Origin: Mycolicibacterium diernhoferi
GTDB lineage: Bacteria; Actinomycetota; Actinomycetes; Mycobacteriales; Mycobacteriaceae
NCBI RefSeq assembly: GCF_019456655.1
Contig: NZ_CP080332.1
Coordinates: 3,720,001 to 3,784,000, forward strand
Reading direction: 5' to 3'
Length of the DNA: 64,000 bases
The translations under genes were made by a program, and so were the position numbers. The stretch's first letter is position 1. The number at the start of each line of letters is the position of its first letter. The notes below the pieces were generated by a model, which was given only the letters and a program-made list of their open reading frames with translations, was not told the origin of the DNA and did not search any database. Below are positions 63,603 to 64,000 of the stretch, piece by piece.

Positions 63603-64000
63603 GCGTCGTACCCGAAGGCCGTAAGCTCCTGCGCCTCGAGGTGCGCAATGCCGAGACTCCGATCGAGCGCAAGCCGCCGTGGATCAAGACCAAGCTGCGC
63701 ACCGGCCCGGAGTACACCGAGCTGAAGAGCCTGGTCCGCCGCGAGGGTCTGCACACCGTCTGCGAAGAGGCCGGCTGCCCCAACATCTACGAATGCTGGG
63801 AGGACCGCGAGGCCACCTTCCTCATCGGCGGCGAGCAGTGCACCCGGCGCTGCGACTTCTGCCAGATCGACACCGGCAAGCCCGCCGAGCTCGACCGTGA
63901 CGAACCGCGCCGGGTCGCCGAGAGCGTGCAGGCGATGGGTCTGCGGTATTCCACGGTCACCGGTGTCGCCCGCGACGATCTGCCCGACGGCGGCGCCTGG
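63599..64000 (+). CDS. lipA: LipA, lipoyl synthase (partial, C-terminus off the right edge)
   Basis: Radical-SAM enzyme that inserts two sulfurs into octanoyl chains. About 134 residues are visible, roughly 40% of the protein: N-terminal auxiliary [4Fe-4S] cysteines in [13 protein letters not shown] and the radical-SAM CxxxCxxC in [13 protein letters not shown]. Start GTG overlaps the lipB stop, so the two lipoylation enzymes are translationally coupled. Confidence 0.95.
   Translation, partial: MSVVPEGRKLLRLEVRNAETPIERKPPWIKTKLRTGPEYTELKSLVRREGLHTVCEEAGCPNIYECWEDREATFLIGGEQCTRRCDFCQIDTGKPAELDRDEPRRVAESVQAMGLRYSTVTGVARDDLPDGGAW

Overview
The window is chromosomal DNA from a mycobacterium, most likely a non-tuberculous or rapidly growing member of Mycobacteriaceae (Mycolicibacterium-like). 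The reasons are very high GC, many GTG/TTG starts, a -10 box (TANNNT) placed 6-8 nt before many start codons (leaderless genes), genes specific to mycobacteria or related Actinobacteria (pknL with its DNA-binding substrate, mptA, pimB', mmpS3, lppM, ripC, EspC/EspG-like proteins), and a gene order that follows, as I recall it, M. tuberculosis Rv2156c to Rv2218 almost gene for gene. No database search was possible, so homologue names rest on recognised motifs, lengths and synteny.

Layout. 1-8.7 kb (minus strand): the dcw cell-wall/division operon read as mraZ-rsmH-ftsL-pbpB-murE-murF-mraY, with several ATGA stop/start overlaps and a MraZ operator upstream of mraZ. 9-25 kb: a DUF3040 membrane protein, a GNAT acetyltransferase, lppM, idsA2, and a lipoglycan and signalling block (mptA, wHTH protein, pknL, aroG, a DEDD exoribonuclease, a membrane protein, an alpha-1,2-mannosyltransferase, plsC). 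Then comes a minus-strand run of two SRPBCC proteins, an ArsA-like ATPase and a small protein, followed by fadD15. 25-31.7 kb: pimB', an HExxH lipoprotein, ripC, a small Cys-rich protein, an exonuclease/GIY-YIG fusion and trpD. 31.8-40 kb: the respiratory supercomplex genes ctaE-qcrC-qcrA-qcrB on plus and ctaC-ctaF on minus, with mmpS3, a DUF2561 protein and an added pyrimidine-dimer glycosylase-like gene between them. 40-49.8 kb: asnB, adoK, an A-type Fe-S protein, glycerate kinase, a DUF3043 protein, cobU-cobT-cobS and selO. 49.8-54.7 kb: ilvE, gcvT, a class III adenylate cyclase and pepB. 54.8-58 kb: an accessory type VII secretion-like cassette (EspC-like protein, WxG protein, membrane protein, EspG-like protein). 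58-64 kb: ephD, a small gene, dlaT, an epimerase, lipB and the start of lipA.

How the parts work together. Peptidoglycan precursor synthesis and septation (dcw, ripC) lie beside lipoglycan assembly (pimB', mptA, the alpha-1,2-mannosyltransferase, plsC). The qcr/cta genes encode the III-IV supercomplex. lipB and lipA lipoylate proteins such as DlaT and the glycine cleavage H protein that partners GcvT. cobUTS form the late cobalamin pathway.

Most notable points: (1) the type VII secretion-like cassette inserted between pepB and ephD, genes I recall as adjacent in M. tuberculosis; (2) a 13-bp tandem duplication that shifts the frame of fadD15 and removes its C-terminal catalytic lysine region; (3) short tandem duplications of gene 3' ends (units of 26, 26, 18 and about 21 bp, plus a 13-bp imperfect array) at convergent junctions; (4) an exact 10-bp-phased MraZ box array plus a second, opposite-facing array further upstream; (5) a probable CTG start in the ArsA-like gene.
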